64,000 nt of DNA, from positions 3,032,001 through 3,096,000 of the forward strand of contig NZ_CP034909.1 in assembly GCF_008932245.1 (NCBI RefSeq), written 5' to 3'. This document shows positions 40,092-49,093 of the stretch, in pieces. Numbering within the stretch: the stretch's first letter is position 1; the number at the start of each line of letters is the position of its first letter. The translations under genes were made by a program, and so were the position numbers. Source of the stretch: Sinorhizobium alkalisoli. Its GTDB lineage: Bacteria > Pseudomonadota > Alphaproteobacteria > Rhizobiales > Rhizobiaceae. The notes beneath the pieces were generated by a model, which was given only the letters and a program-made list of their open reading frames with translations, was not told the DNA's origin and did no database searches.

Positions 40092-40820
40092 GTGCGCCTG
40101 CTCGTGACCCGCCCGCAGCCGGCCGCCGAGAGGACGGCGCGGAAGCTGGAAGCGCTGGGACACGAAGTGGCCGTCCTGCCGCTAATGCAGGCGCAACATT
40201 ACCCCGACGCTCTCGAGGCGTCACTCGATCGGCGCCACGATGCCCTCGCCGTCACCAGCGCCGAGGCCATCCGGGCTCTCGCCACGCTCGGCCCGGCACT
40301 TGACCCCCATCTGGCAACACCGCTCTTCGCGGTCGGCGAAGCAACCGCACGCACCGCCGCAGCGCTCGGCTTCACCGATATTCGCATCGGGCCGGGAACC
40401 GGTGAGGCGCTCGCCGCCCGGATACCCCCGGAAACCGGAACGCTCGTCTATCTCGCCGGCGCCCCGCGTGCCCTCGGCTTCGAGCAGGTGCTGACCGAGA
40501 GGAAGGTCAAGCACGTGACCGTCGAAAGCTACCGAATGGTTCCCATCGCCTACGGGCCGCAAATCCTGCCCGATCTCCTGCGTGGCGGCTCTTTCGACGC
40601 GGTGCTTCTCTATTCGCGTCAGACGGCGCGGCACTTCGCCACGCTGCTTGCGGAAGGCGGCCTCGATGCGGCGGCTTTCTCCGGGCGCTATCTCTGCCTG
40701 AGCGCGGCAGTTCAGGACGAGCTGCCGTCCGGCGCCATTGCCGATGTCGCCGCGGCGCCCGACGAGGAGCATCTGTTTGAGCTGCTTGGAAACGGAGAGA
40801 GAAGCCTGCCGCCCGCCTGA
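40092..40820 (+). CDS. hemD: Uroporphyrinogen-III synthase
   Basis: HemD closes hydroxymethylbilane with ring-D inversion to uroporphyrinogen III. The family is poorly conserved; seen here are the start (M)RLLVTRPQPAAERTARKLEALGHEV, the central VTSAEAIRALATLG and FAVGEATARTAAALGF, and the C-terminal DAVLLYSRQTARHFATLL. It starts with GTG three bases after the hemC stop codon and is 242 residues long, as expected. Its stop codon is the first triplet of a D-type repeat. Confidence 0.92.
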   Translation: MRLLVTRPQPAAERTARKLEALGHEVAVLPLMQAQHYPDALEASLDRRHDALAVTSAEAIRALATLGPALDPHLATPLFAVGEATARTAAALGFTDIRIGPGTGEALAARIPPETGTLVYLAGAPRALGFEQVLTERKVKHVTVESYRMVPIAYGPQILPDLLRGGSFDAVLLYSRQTARHFATLLAEGGLDAAAFSGRYLCLSAAVQDELPSGAIADVAAAPDEEHLFELLGNGERSLPPA

Positions 40821-40866
40821 TGCATGTCACTCGGGTCAGTGCAATGGTTTGGTCAACGGCATGCAC
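40818..40866 (+). repeat. ATGCATGTC-type palindromic repeat (D type)
   Basis: TGATGCATGTCACTCGGGTC..GGTTTGGTCAACGGCATGCA is a relative of 29334-29392. It opens the 359-base gap between hemD and mic60. The rest of that gap (40867-41179) contains nothing I can support. Confidence 0.65.
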
Positions 40867-41179
40867 GGAAGCGCGTGGCACGCTATGGGCGGAATCAGCA
40901 AAGCCGACGCCGATTTTCCGGCGGACTTTCGGGACCCGCGTAAGGTCATCTGGGCAGGTTTCGAAAGAGCGTGCCGCGGTTTCGCGATTAGAGCCTGGCA
41001 AGCAAGCAGCATTCGCGGAGTCCTCACGAAATCCTGCTTCGGCGCGAAAACGGAACTCGGGGCTTTCCCTGCAGCGCTTCCCTGATTAGGTTTGGTTGTG
41101 AGCGGGACAAGGAATACGGGACTGGCCGCCGCTCCGACGAAGAATTTGCCAAAAGGCGAGAAAACGCGAAGGGATCACC

Positions 41180-42451
41180 ATGGTATCGGAAAAGCCGCCG
41201 CGCCGGTCGAAACCGGACAAGGAACCGTTGACGATCGACCTCGAGGCGGAACGGACGGTGACCGAAGCTGGCGCTGACGCTGATCGGGAGCCGGTCACCG
41301 ACGAGCCGGCGGCCTCGAGCCGGACGCCCGTCCAGGACGAGGCGGAGCGCCCTGAGACAGAGCACGAAGGGACAGGGGACCGGGAGGCAGAGCGCCAGGA
41401 GGAAGCGGAGGCGGAACGGGCCGCCGCGGCCGCCGCCGCCTTCGACGAGGAGCCTCCGCACTTGGACAATACGGCGCCATCGGAAACCAGGACCAGACGG
41501 CCGTCCGCTTCCGGCGCGCTCGCCGCCGGCATCCTCGGCGGTCTGGTGGCGCTTGCCGGCGCCGGGGTGCTGCAATATGCCGGCTACCTCCCCGCTCTCG
41601 GACCGGAACGCGGCAACGGCACGGCGGAGCAGGAACTCAGGAGCGAAATCGAGGCCGTGAAGGCGGAGCTTCAAGCCCGGCCGCAGCCGGCACCGGTCGA
41701 CATCGCTCCCCTGGAGGACCGCGTCGCGGCGCTGGAACAGACGCCCGCGACGCCGGCTGGCGAGGGTGCGCCGGCCGTGGCGGCTCTTCAGGCCGAGGTC
41801 GACAATCTGACCCAGGAAATCGCCACGCTGAAGAGCGGCCTCGCCGACGCCAGGCAGACCGCGGAGACCGAAAGATCCGAACTGGCGGCCCGCATCGATC
41901 AGGCGGAGCAGAAGCTGAATGAGCCGGCTAACGATATCCGGATGGCAAAGGCCGTTGCCATCACGGCGCTCAAGACGGCGATCGATCGCGGTGGACCTTT
42001 CCTCGCCGAGCTCGATCAGCTGCGCAGCGTCGCGCCGAAGGATGAGACGGTGACGGAACTGGCCGACGACGCCCCGACGGGTGTTGCCACGCGCACGCAA
42101 TTGCGGACGGAATTCCCGGCGGCAGCCTCGGCGATGCTGGACGCGCTCATCCAGCCCGCTCCGGACGAGGGAATTTTCGACCGCCTCGTTTCGAGCGCGA
42201 TGTCCGGCATCCGGGTGCGTCCGGTGGGCAGCGTCGAAGGCGACACGCCGGAAGCGGTAATCGCCCGCATCGAGGACAAGCTCGACAATGGCGATCTCAA
42301 GGGCGCGTCGCTCGAATGGGCCAATCTTCCCGAGGCCGCGAAGTCCGCCGGGCAGGCGTTCAAGGGGAAGCTCGACCGGCGGCTGCATGTCGAAACGGTC
42401 ATCGATGCCGCCATGGCCGAGGCCATGGCGCGCAGCGGCACGCAAGGCTAG
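41180..42451 (+). CDS. Mic60/mitofilin-like inner membrane protein
   Basis: The 423-residue protein (COG4223-like) has an acidic, disordered cytosolic N-terminus, one membrane segment at about 112-136 (LAAGILGGLVALAGAGVLQYAGYL), a coiled coil at about 148-250 and a C-terminal mitofilin-type domain (IFDRLVSSAMSGIRVRPVG, then AVIARIEDKLDNGDLKGASLEWANLPEAA). Alphaproteobacterial Mic60 is the relative of the mitochondrial cristae organiser and is usually encoded between hemD and hemY, exactly as here. It probably shapes or tethers the envelope. Its stop codon TAG is formed by the first bases of a B-type repeat. Confidence 0.87.
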   Translation: MVSEKPPRRSKPDKEPLTIDLEAERTVTEAGADADREPVTDEPAASSRTPVQDEAERPETEHEGTGDREAERQEEAEAERAAAAAAAFDEEPPHLDNTAPSETRTRRPSASGALAAGILGGLVALAGAGVLQYAGYLPALGPERGNGTAEQELRSEIEAVKAELQARPQPAPVDIAPLEDRVAALEQTPATPAGEGAPAVAALQAEVDNLTQEIATLKSGLADARQTAETERSELAARIDQAEQKLNEPANDIRMAKAVAITALKTAIDRGGPFLAELDQLRSVAPKDETVTELADDAPTGVATRTQLRTEFPAAASAMLDALIQPAPDEGIFDRLVSSAMSGIRVRPVGSVEGDTPEAVIARIEDKLDNGDLKGASLEWANLPEAAKSAGQAFKGKLDRRLHVETVIDAAMAEAMARSGTQG

Positions 42452-42554
42452 CGCATCGGCCCGAAAATCCTGACCGATTTTCGGAAAGCCCGATGCGCAG
42501 ATTTAAAGCGTTACAGCGTCCTTTGCGCGTCTGATGGGACGCGCGGCGCCGTAA
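42448..42554 (-). repeat. Two-hairpin repeat, B-arm type
   Basis: GCTAGCGCATCGGCCCGAAAATC..GATTTTCGGAAAGCCCGATGCG, then the core GCGCGTCT-GATGGG-ACGCGCGGCGCCGTA. It starts at the mic60 stop codon and ends 18 bases before the hemY start, filling the whole gap. Confidence 0.87.
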
Positions 42555-42572
42555 GGGAAGAAAGAAGACTAC

Positions 42573-44177
42573 ATGATCCGGATACTGTTCTTCATCCTGC
42601 TCGTCCTCGCTCTCGCCCTCGGCTTTGCCTGGCTTGCGGACCGGCCGGGCGAGCTTTCGCTGATCTGGCAGGGACAGCTCATCGAAATGAGCCTGATGCG
42701 AGCGGCCACCATCCTGATCTCGCTCTTTGCGCTGGTCCTCATCACGATCTGGCTGGTCCGGGCGATATGGCTGTCGCCGCACACCGTCACCCGCTATTTC
42801 CGCGCCCGCAAGCGCGACCGGGGTTACCAGGCGCTTTCGACCGGGCTGATCGCCGCCGGCGCCGGCGACGCCATTCTCGCCCGCAAGATGGTGAGCCGGA
42901 CGCGCAGCCTGATCCGGGTGGACCAGGAGCCGCTGATCCACCTGCTCGAGGCGCAGACGGCACTGATCGAGGGCCGGCATGACGACGCGCGCCGGAAATT
43001 CGAACAGATGGCGGACGACCCGGAGACGCGCGAACTCGGCCTGCGCGGGCTTTACCTCGAGGCCAAGCGCCTCGGTGCCCATGAGGCTGCCCGCCAATAT
43101 GCCGAGCGCGCCGCCGAGAAGGCACCGCATCTGGCCTGGGCCACGCTCGCGACGCTTGACGATCGTAGCCAGGCGGGCCGATGGGACGAGGCGATCCGTC
43201 TCCTCGACCAGAGCCGCTCCGCCAATGTCCTCGGCAAGAAGGAGGCGAACCGGAAAAAGGCCGTACTGCTGACGGCACGCGCCATGGGCAAGCTCGAAGC
43301 GGATCCGAAATCGGCGCGCGACGACGCGCTGGCGGCGCTGAAGCTCGAAGAGCGGCTGGTGCCGGCGGCGCTGATCGCCGCCAAGGCACTGTTTCGCGAA
43401 GACAATCTGCGCAAGGGGGCCACGATCCTCGAAAGAAGTTGGAAGCTGGAACCGCATCCCGAGGTGGCGCGCCTTTACGTGCGGGCACGCGGTGGCGATA
43501 CCGCGCTCGACCGGTTGAAGCGTGCGAAGAGGCTCGAAACCTTGCGCGGCAACAACGCCGTTGCGCTGGCGACCGTGGCCGAGGCGGCGCTCGAGGCGCG
43601 CGAACTCGACCTTGCCCGGCAAAAGGCCGAGGCCGCCGCCCGGCTCGCGCCGGCCGAGAGCATCTTCATGCTGCTTGCGGATATCGAGGAGGCGGACACC
43701 GGCGACGAGGGCCGCATCCGCCACTGGATGGCGCAGGCGCTGCGCAGCCCGCGCGATCCGGCCTGGACCGCCGATGGGGTGATTTCACCCTCCTGGCTGC
43801 CGGTCTCGCCGGTCAGCGGCCGGCTCGATGCCTTCGAATGGAAGGCGCCGCCAACGCAGCTTGCGGCCACGACGGAAGAGGGCCGGCCGGACCCCGACGC
43901 GGCAATCCGCAGCCTGCCACCGGTGGCGCCCGGGATACCGGCGGCCGCAGCCGAACCGCCGGAGCCCACGGAAGCGGAGGCGCCGGCTGCGCCGGCCGAA
44001 GCCGAGGCGCCGATCGAATTGCCGGAGCGAAAGGAACAAGCCGCAGCGCCGGCCGAGAGTAAGGAGCCGGTCGGCGACGAGGAACCGGCCCCCTTCTTCG
44101 GCCGTCGTCCGGACGATCCGGGCGTTCGCGACTCCATGGCAGGGGACAGGGACAAGGCCAATTTCCGGCTTTTCTGA
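42573..44177 (+). CDS. HemY-type membrane protein with tetratricopeptide repeats
   Basis: The 534-residue protein has two N-terminal membrane helices (about 3-20 and 42-65), the HemY_N block (RPGELSLIWQGQLIEMSL, then HTVTRYFRARKRDRGYQALSTGLIAAGAGD), helical TPR-like repeats to about residue 390, and a Pro/Glu/Ala-rich tail (about 430-510). HemY proteins of this type accompany heme genes but are not protoporphyrinogen oxidases; they are thought to be scaffold or quality factors. It follows mic60 across a repeat and precedes terB by 68 bases. Confidence 0.9.
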   Translation: MIRILFFILLVLALALGFAWLADRPGELSLIWQGQLIEMSLMRAATILISLFALVLITIWLVRAIWLSPHTVTRYFRARKRDRGYQALSTGLIAAGAGDAILARKMVSRTRSLIRVDQEPLIHLLEAQTALIEGRHDDARRKFEQMADDPETRELGLRGLYLEAKRLGAHEAARQYAERAAEKAPHLAWATLATLDDRSQAGRWDEAIRLLDQSRSANVLGKKEANRKKAVLLTARAMGKLEADPKSARDDALAALKLEERLVPAALIAAKALFREDNLRKGATILERSWKLEPHPEVARLYVRARGGDTALDRLKRAKRLETLRGNNAVALATVAEAALEARELDLARQKAEAAARLAPAESIFMLLADIEEADTGDEGRIRHWMAQALRSPRDPAWTADGVISPSWLPVSPVSGRLDAFEWKAPPTQLAATTEEGRPDPDAAIRSLPPVAPGIPAAAAEPPEPTEAEAPAAPAEAEAPIELPERKEQAAAPAESKEPVGDEEPAPFFGRRPDDPGVRDSMAGDRDKANFRLF

Positions 44178-44245
44178 AGACTGGCGCGGAGATTTCTCCG
44201 CTCTAGCTATGGATCTGATGTTTCGACGGGCTATGGGCATAAGAG

Positions 44246-44728
44246 ATGTTTGAACGGTTTCGAGCCTTCCTCGAGGGGCTGACGGGTTCGGCTGCTCAGA
44301 TCGAAAGGGGCGATCCCCGCGTTGCCGTCATCGGGCTTTGTTTCCAGGTGATGGAAGCGGACGGGAAGATCCGCTTTTCCGAGCGCCGCAAGATGCGGGC
44401 GATCATCAAGGAGTACTATCAACTCGACGACAGCGCCCTCAATGCCCTGGTGGCGGCCGGCGAAACGGCGGAAAGCGAGGCGATCGACTTTTACCAGTTT
44501 ACCGCCGAGATCAAACGCCACTTTGCGGAGGAACAGCGCGTTGAGCTCGTCGGCATGCTCTGGGACATTGTCTATGCCGATGGCGCGCGTAGCGAGATGG
44601 AGGACCACGTGATCTGGCGGATCGCCGATCTTCTCGGCGTTTCGGGGCGCGACCGTGTCTTGAAGCGGCGGGAAGCCGCCGCCAGGATCGACGGGGAGGA
44701 GGCCGCAAGCGAGCAACAGGAAGGCTGA
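44246..44728 (+). CDS. TerB family protein
   Basis: The 160-residue all-helical protein has the TerB-like pattern AVIGLCFQVMEADGKIRFSERRKM and LVGMLWDIVYADGARSEMEDHVIWRIADLLGVS, two helix pairs each with an ADG metal-binding turn, related to the TerB/DjlA N-terminal domain. TerB proteins link to the inner membrane and stress responses; the tellurite link does not transfer automatically. It overlaps nothing and is two bases from the downstream amidotransferase gene, so they form one unit with hemY. Confidence 0.87.
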   Translation: MFERFRAFLEGLTGSAAQIERGDPRVAVIGLCFQVMEADGKIRFSERRKMRAIIKEYYQLDDSALNALVAAGETAESEAIDFYQFTAEIKRHFAEEQRVELVGMLWDIVYADGARSEMEDHVIWRIADLLGVSGRDRVLKRREAAARIDGEEAASEQQEG

Positions 44729-44730
44729 CG

Positions 44731-45495
44731 ATGCCGCGAGAGGGCTGCGACACCAAGAAACCGATCCTCATCATCCTCCATCAGGAGCGCTCGAGCGCCG
44801 GACGTGTCGGCCATATCCTCGAGCAGAAAGGCTTCAGCCTCGATATCCGCCGGCCGGCGCTCGGCGACGATCTGCCGCCGACATTGAGCGACCATTCGGG
44901 CACGATCGTCTTCGGCGGGCCCATGAGCGCGAATGATGAGGAGGAGTTCGTTCGGCGCGAAATCGACTGGCTGTCGGTGCCGTTGAAGGAGAACAAGCCC
45001 TATCTCGGGATCTGCCTTGGTGCGCAGATGCTCGCCCGCAATCTCGGCGGCAAGGTTGCGCCCCATCATGAGGGCATGACCGAGATCGGCTGGTACCCGC
45101 TCAAGGCCACGGAAGTCGGCCGGGCGCTGATCGACTGGCCGGCCATGGTCTACCATTTTCACCGCGAAGGCTTCGATCTGCCGAAGGACGCAGAGCTGCT
45201 GGCGACCGGCGATACCTATCCGAACCAGGCCTTCCGCTATGGCAACAATGCCTGGGGCATCCAGTTTCACGGAGAGCTGACGCGGGCGATGATGCATCGT
45301 TGGGTCGTCCACGGCGCCCACCGCTTCGTGCTGCCTGGCGCCCAGATGGGCAAGGCCCATCTCGACGGTCGCATGCTCCACGACCGCCCCTTGCGGACCT
45401 GGATGGAGAATTTCCTGGAGCTCATCTTCCTGCGCGGCGGCAAGACGGAGAAGCCGCCGCAACGGCAGGGAGCCTCCAGTCAGGTAAGGATGTAG
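44731..45495 (+). CDS. Class I glutamine amidotransferase-like protein
   Basis: The 254-residue product has the GATase fold with the nucleophile C95 in YLGICLGAQMLA and the catalytic His region AWGIQFHGELT. The oxyanion strand is GTIVFGGPMSAND. It is a stand-alone amidotransferase of the GMP-synthase-like COG0518 group; without a synthase domain its acceptor is unknown, and some relatives act on gamma-glutamyl compounds. AGGAAGG precedes the ATG, two bases after the terB stop codon. It is convergent with the MFS gene. Confidence 0.87.
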   Translation: MPREGCDTKKPILIILHQERSSAGRVGHILEQKGFSLDIRRPALGDDLPPTLSDHSGTIVFGGPMSANDEEEFVRREIDWLSVPLKENKPYLGICLGAQMLARNLGGKVAPHHEGMTEIGWYPLKATEVGRALIDWPAMVYHFHREGFDLPKDAELLATGDTYPNQAFRYGNNAWGIQFHGELTRAMMHRWVVHGAHRFVLPGAQMGKAHLDGRMLHDRPLRTWMENFLELIFLRGGKTEKPPQRQGASSQVRM

Positions 45496-45514
45496 ACAGG
45501 TTGCTCACCGCAGC

Positions 45515-46762
45515 TCAAACGCTCCGGTGCTCCGCCGGCACGTCGAGCGTGTCGATCTTGCGCAGTTGCGGAAAACCGATCGCCCAAAGAACCGATACGA
45601 GCAAGGTGCCCATGCCGCCGAAGACGACGGCGAAGACGGAGCCGAAGCCTGAAGCCATCATTCCGGCCCGGAATTCGCCAAGCTCGTTGGAGGCGCCGAT
45701 GAACACCATGTTGACGGCATTCACGCGGCCGCGCAGTTCGTCCGGGGTCCAGAGAGTGATCAGGATCTCGCGCACGTAGACGGAAATCATGTCCGCAGCC
45801 CCCATGACGATGAGCGCGGTGATCGAGATCCAGGCCGTCGTGGAAAGGCCGAAAACGATGGTGGCAAGACCGAAAAGCGCGACGCCGGTGAACATATAGA
45901 AGCCGGCGCGGTTTCGAATGGGGTGGGCGGCGAGCCAGATGGCCATGCCGACGGCGCCGATGCCCGGCGCGGCGCGCAAAAGTCCGAGGCCCCACGGCCC
46001 GAGCGCCAGAACGTCGCGTGCGAAGACCGGCATCAGCGCCACTGCGCCGCCGAGCAGGACGGCGAAGAGGTCGAGCGAGATCGCTCCGAGCACCACTTTT
46101 TCGGCCCTGATATAGCGGAAGCCGGCGGTGATCGTCTGCCAGCTCTGCCCCGCTTGCGCCGAACGCTGGGCGGGTTTCGGCACCGCCAGCACCATGAGCG
46201 CCGCCGCGGCGAAGAAGCAGAGACTGACCGTATAGGGCACCGTCGGACCAAGTCCGTAGATCAACCCGCCCACCACCGGCCCGACGATCGTCGCCGTCTG
46301 CCAGGACGAGGAATTCCAGGCAATCGCATTCGCCAGGTCTTCGGCCGGCACGAGATTGGGCGCCAGCGACTGCGAGGCCGGTGCAAGAAACGCCCGCTCG
46401 ATGCCGAAGACGATCAGGATCGCATAGACCGGCCAGGGCGAAAACAAGCCCGTCACCGTCAGTGCCAGGAGGGCCGCGGCACAGAGCGTGCTGAGCAACA
46501 TGCAGAGCCCCATGATGACGCGGCGATTGTAGCGATCCGCCACGCTGCCGGTGACGAGGATGAGGACGAGCGAGGGCAGGAACTGGAAGAGACCGATGAG
46601 CCCGAGCGCGAAGGGGTCGCGGGTCAGGTCGTAGATCTGCCAGCCGACCGCAACCGACATGATCTGGACGGCAAAATAGGCGAGGAAGCGGGAGAGGAAA
46701 TAGCGCCGGTAGCCGACATGCCGGAAGGCGGCGAAGCGATGCGCAGCATAATCGGCCGACAT
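45515..46762 (-). CDS. MFS transporter (enterobactin exporter-like)
   Basis: The 415-residue protein has twelve predicted membrane segments and the major-facilitator loop pattern GSVADRYNRRVIMGL after helix 2; the start region reads RFLAYFAVQIMSVAVGWQIYDLT. The layout is that of the EntS/MFS_3 group, which export small molecules such as siderophores or drugs by proton antiport. The start at MSADYAAHRF (46762) follows GAGGAG; the longer frame upstream is unlikely. It is divergent from yggT. Substrate unknown. Confidence 0.88.
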   Translation of the reverse strand: MSADYAAHRFAAFRHVGYRRYFLSRFLAYFAVQIMSVAVGWQIYDLTRDPFALGLIGLFQFLPSLVLILVTGSVADRYNRRVIMGLCMLLSTLCAAALLALTVTGLFSPWPVYAILIVFGIERAFLAPASQSLAPNLVPAEDLANAIAWNSSSWQTATIVGPVVGGLIYGLGPTVPYTVSLCFFAAAALMVLAVPKPAQRSAQAGQSWQTITAGFRYIRAEKVVLGAISLDLFAVLLGGAVALMPVFARDVLALGPWGLGLLRAAPGIGAVGMAIWLAAHPIRNRAGFYMFTGVALFGLATIVFGLSTTAWISITALIVMGAADMISVYVREILITLWTPDELRGRVNAVNMVFIGASNELGEFRAGMMASGFGSVFAVVFGGMGTLLVSVLWAIGFPQLRKIDTLDVPAEHRSV

Positions 46763-46891
46763 GGTGAAAGCACTCCTCGGAGAGACCTGGAGGCCGGCGC
46801 CGTTAAACATGACGGAGCCCGGCGAAGCGACGTACTTGCCCGTTTAGTTCCCAATGTCTACATGTCTGTCAACTACGAATTGGAGACCGGC

Positions 46892-47185
46892 ATGCTCGCA
46901 GTCATCGCAACCTTGAACCTCATCATCAATATCGCCTGGTTCCTGATCATCGCATCGGCCATCTTCTCCTGGCTCTACGCATTCAACGTGATCAATGTGA
47001 ACAATCAGGCGATCAACATGATCGGCCGATCGCTCTATCAGTTGACCGAGCCTCTTTACCGGCCGATCCGCCGGTACCTGCCGGACATGGGCGGCATCGA
47101 TCTGTCGCCGCTGATCGTTCTGGTGATCCTCTATTTCATCTGGTATTTCCTGAACACGACCGTCGCTTCGGCGCTGCTCGGCTAG
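46892..47185 (+). CDS. YggT family membrane protein
   Basis: The 97-residue protein has two membrane segments (about 4-29 and 71-92) flanking the YggT signature NMIGRSLYQLTEPLYRPIRRYLPDMGGIDLSPLIVLVILYF. YggT proteins are small inner-membrane factors tied to osmotic or division-site functions and often sit beside a DUF167 gene, as here. The ATG at 46892 follows GGAG; an upstream ATG at 46862 is less likely. The stop codon TAG lies inside the edge GCTAG of a B-type repeat. Confidence 0.88.
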   Translation: MLAVIATLNLIINIAWFLIIASAIFSWLYAFNVINVNNQAINMIGRSLYQLTEPLYRPIRRYLPDMGGIDLSPLIVLVILYFIWYFLNTTVASALLG

Positions 47186-47286
47186 CGCATGGCCCGAAAA
47201 TTGTACCCAATTGTCGGGAAGCTCGATGCGCAGATTCAAAGAGTTACAGCGACCTTTGCGCGTCTGAAAAGACGCGCGGCGCTGTA
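47182..47286 (-). repeat. Two-hairpin repeat, B-arm type
   Basis: GCTAGCGCATGGCCCGAAAAT..TTGTCGGGAAGCTCGATGCG, then GCGCGTCT-GAAA-AGACGCGCGGCGCTGTA. It covers the whole gap from the yggT stop codon to two bases before the DUF167 start codon. Confidence 0.87.
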
Positions 47287-47288
47287 AG

Positions 47289-47612
47289 GTGACGCACGGC
47301 GCCCTCACGAGTTTCGGGGACCATGCGCGCCTTACCGTGCGGCTGACGCCGAATGGCGGGCGCGACGCGGTCGACGGCTTCGCGACGGCGGCCGACGGAG
47401 AGGAGCACCTGAAGGTCAGGGTTCGCGCCGTGCCGGAGAAGGGCAGGGCGAACCAGGCACTGATCGCGCTCCTTGCCAAGACGCTCGGCGTGGCGAAGAA
47501 CAGGATTTCGCTTCTTTCGGGAGACACGCAGCGCAAAAAAATCCTCCGGATCGAAGCCAATCCGGAGGAAATCGAGAACCGTCTTGCCGAGATCGTCGGC
47601 GAGACGAAATAG
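47289..47612 (+). CDS. DUF167 (YggU) family protein
   Basis: The 107-residue product has the DUF167 pattern: ARLTVRLTPNGGRDAVDGF, then LKVRVRAVPEKGRANQALIALLAKTLGVAKNRISLLSGDTQRKK and the ending LRIEANPEEIENRLAEI. Function is unknown; it often pairs with yggT. The GTG at 47289 lies two bases after a B-type repeat, so any ribosome site would have to be inside the repeat (only TAAG is seen). The true start is therefore uncertain. It is convergent with ppa. Confidence 0.87.
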   Translation: MTHGALTSFGDHARLTVRLTPNGGRDAVDGFATAADGEEHLKVRVRAVPEKGRANQALIALLAKTLGVAKNRISLLSGDTQRKKILRIEANPEEIENRLAEIVGETK

Positions 47613-47627
47613 TTGCTACTTCGCTTG

Positions 47628-48161
47628 TTACTTCTGCGCCTTGGCGCGTTCGATCGCCTCGACGATCAGCTGGCGGGCGACGCTCGCATCCTTCCAGCCG
47701 AAGATCTTCACCCACTTGCCGGGCTCCAGGTCCTTGTAGTGCTCGAAGAAGTGCTCGATCTGCTTGAGCGTGATTTCCGGCAGATCGGTATAGTCGTCCA
47801 CCTTGTCGTAGCGCTTGGTGAGATGTCCCGACGGCACGGCGATGATCTTCTCGTCCTTGCCGGAATTGTCTTCCATCATCATCACGCCGATCGGGCGGAC
47901 ATTGATGACGCAGCCCGGCACCAGCGGCCGCGTGTTGCAGATGAGCACGTCGATCGGATCGCCATCATCGGAAAGGGTGTGCGGCACGAAACCGTAATTG
48001 CCCGGATAGGTCATCGGCGTGTAGAGGAAGCGGTCGACGACCAGCGTGCCGGCTTCCTTGTCCATTTCATACTTGATCGGATGCCCGCCGACCGGGACTT
48101 CCACGATCACATTGACATCTTCCGGTGGATTCTTTCCGATGGAAATCGCGTCGATCCGCAT
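47628..48161 (-). CDS. ppa: Inorganic pyrophosphatase
   Basis: The 177-residue soluble family I enzyme hydrolyses pyrophosphate. The signature DGDPIDVLI (the acidic metal site), [33 protein letters not shown] and the later [37 protein letters not shown] segments are complete. The start at [16 protein letters not shown] (48161) is by homology; an upstream in-frame ATG runs through non-conserved sequence. It is followed closely by the convergent DUF167 stop. Confidence 0.96.
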   Translation of the reverse strand: MRIDAISIGKNPPEDVNVIVEVPVGGHPIKYEMDKEAGTLVVDRFLYTPMTYPGNYGFVPHTLSDDGDPIDVLICNTRPLVPGCVINVRPIGVMMMEDNSGKDEKIIAVPSGHLTKRYDKVDDYTDLPEITLKQIEHFFEHYKDLEPGKWVKIFGWKDASVARQLIVEAIERAKAQK

Positions 48162-48253
48162 GAGCACCTCCAGGGTAACAGAAAAATCGCCCCGTCGGAT
48201 AAAGGGAAACATGCCGCATTGCAACATGACTTTCGTCCGAGGGATGGAATTGC

Positions 48254-48374
48254 TCTACGGCGCAGCGCGTCCTGTCAGACGCGCAAAGTCGCTGTAGCGC
48301 TTTGGCTTGCTGCCTGTCTTTGTCCTTAAATCGAGGTCGATTTAGGGAGACATGCAGAAGGAGACATGCAGTAG
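48254..48374 (+). repeat. Two-hairpin repeat, A-arm type, with a short terminal duplication
   Basis: CTACGGCGCAGCGCGTCCTGTCAG.. core then CTGCCTGTCTTTG..GAGACATGCAG. The last 14 bases GGAGACATGCAGAA/TA are repeated once (48345-48358 and 48360-48373). It lies upstream of ppa. Confidence 0.82.
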
Positions 48375-48423
48375 GCAGCCCCCGCGGCTAAATAGAGGCA
48401 CGTCGGAAAATTTCCCGGTCACC

Positions 48424-48474
<51 letters not shown>

Positions 48475-48488
48475 GCGAAAAGGCGCGC

Positions 48489-48995
48489 TCACGTCCAGAC
48501 GAAGCCGACCTTCTTCAGGTGCTTCTCGCCGAAATCCTCCATGCCCTCGGCAATATCGCGGCCGCCGGCCGACTGGAAGAAATGATAGGCCTGGTCGCTG
48601 TCCTCCAGACACCAGACCACGACGCCCTCGCAGCCGAGCGATTTCAACAGGCTCCGGGCCTCCCCGAACAGCACCCGCCCGAGGCCCATGCCCTGATATT
48701 CGGGGCGAAGATAGATCTCGTAGATCTCGCCTTCCTGCGGCAGCGCCCGCGCGCGGCTCAGGCCGAGCGTCGCATAGCCGGCTATCGTTCCCGCGACATC
48801 GATGACGAGCAGTGTCGCCGGTCCCCGCGTGGCTTTGCGCCACCACGTTTCGTCGCGGCGATTGACCATCCGGATCAGCGGGCGGTGCGGGATCAGGCCG
48901 CCATAGGCCTGCAGCCAGGAAGCGCGATGAACGTCGGCGATCGCCGCCGCCTCGCGTGGCTCCCCGGGCCTGACCTCGATCGAAACAGTCTTCAT
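48489..48995 (-). CDS. GNAT family N-acetyltransferase
   Basis: The 168-residue product has the GNAT acetyl-CoA motif EIYEIYLRPEYQGMGLGRVLFGEA (Q/RxxGxG as QGMGLG), IADVHRASWLQAYGGLIP at the N-terminus and VVVWCLEDSDQAYHFFQSAGG near the end. The acceptor is unknown. Codon use is like that of the neighbours. Upstream lies a CtrA-type box shared with the leuC leader region, and just downstream of its stop codon lies the (GA)23 run. Confidence 0.86.
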   Translation of the reverse strand: MKTVSIEVRPGEPREAAAIADVHRASWLQAYGGLIPHRPLIRMVNRRDETWWRKATRGPATLLVIDVAGTIAGYATLGLSRARALPQEGEIYEIYLRPEYQGMGLGRVLFGEARSLLKSLGCEGVVVWCLEDSDQAYHFFQSAGGRDIAEGMEDFGEKHLKKVGFVWT

Positions 48996-49093
48996 GACTC
49001 GACTCTAAACATACGGTGCGGCGAACCGGAATCCCGCCCAAGCCGCTGCGCGGCGTTAACCCACAGGCAACTTTGACGGCACCCAATGGAAGG

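Noticed and set aside
40738..41089. Open frames in the hemD-mic60 gap
   Set aside because: They start inside hemD or in a repeat, differ in frame, and show no recognisable domain or ribosome site.
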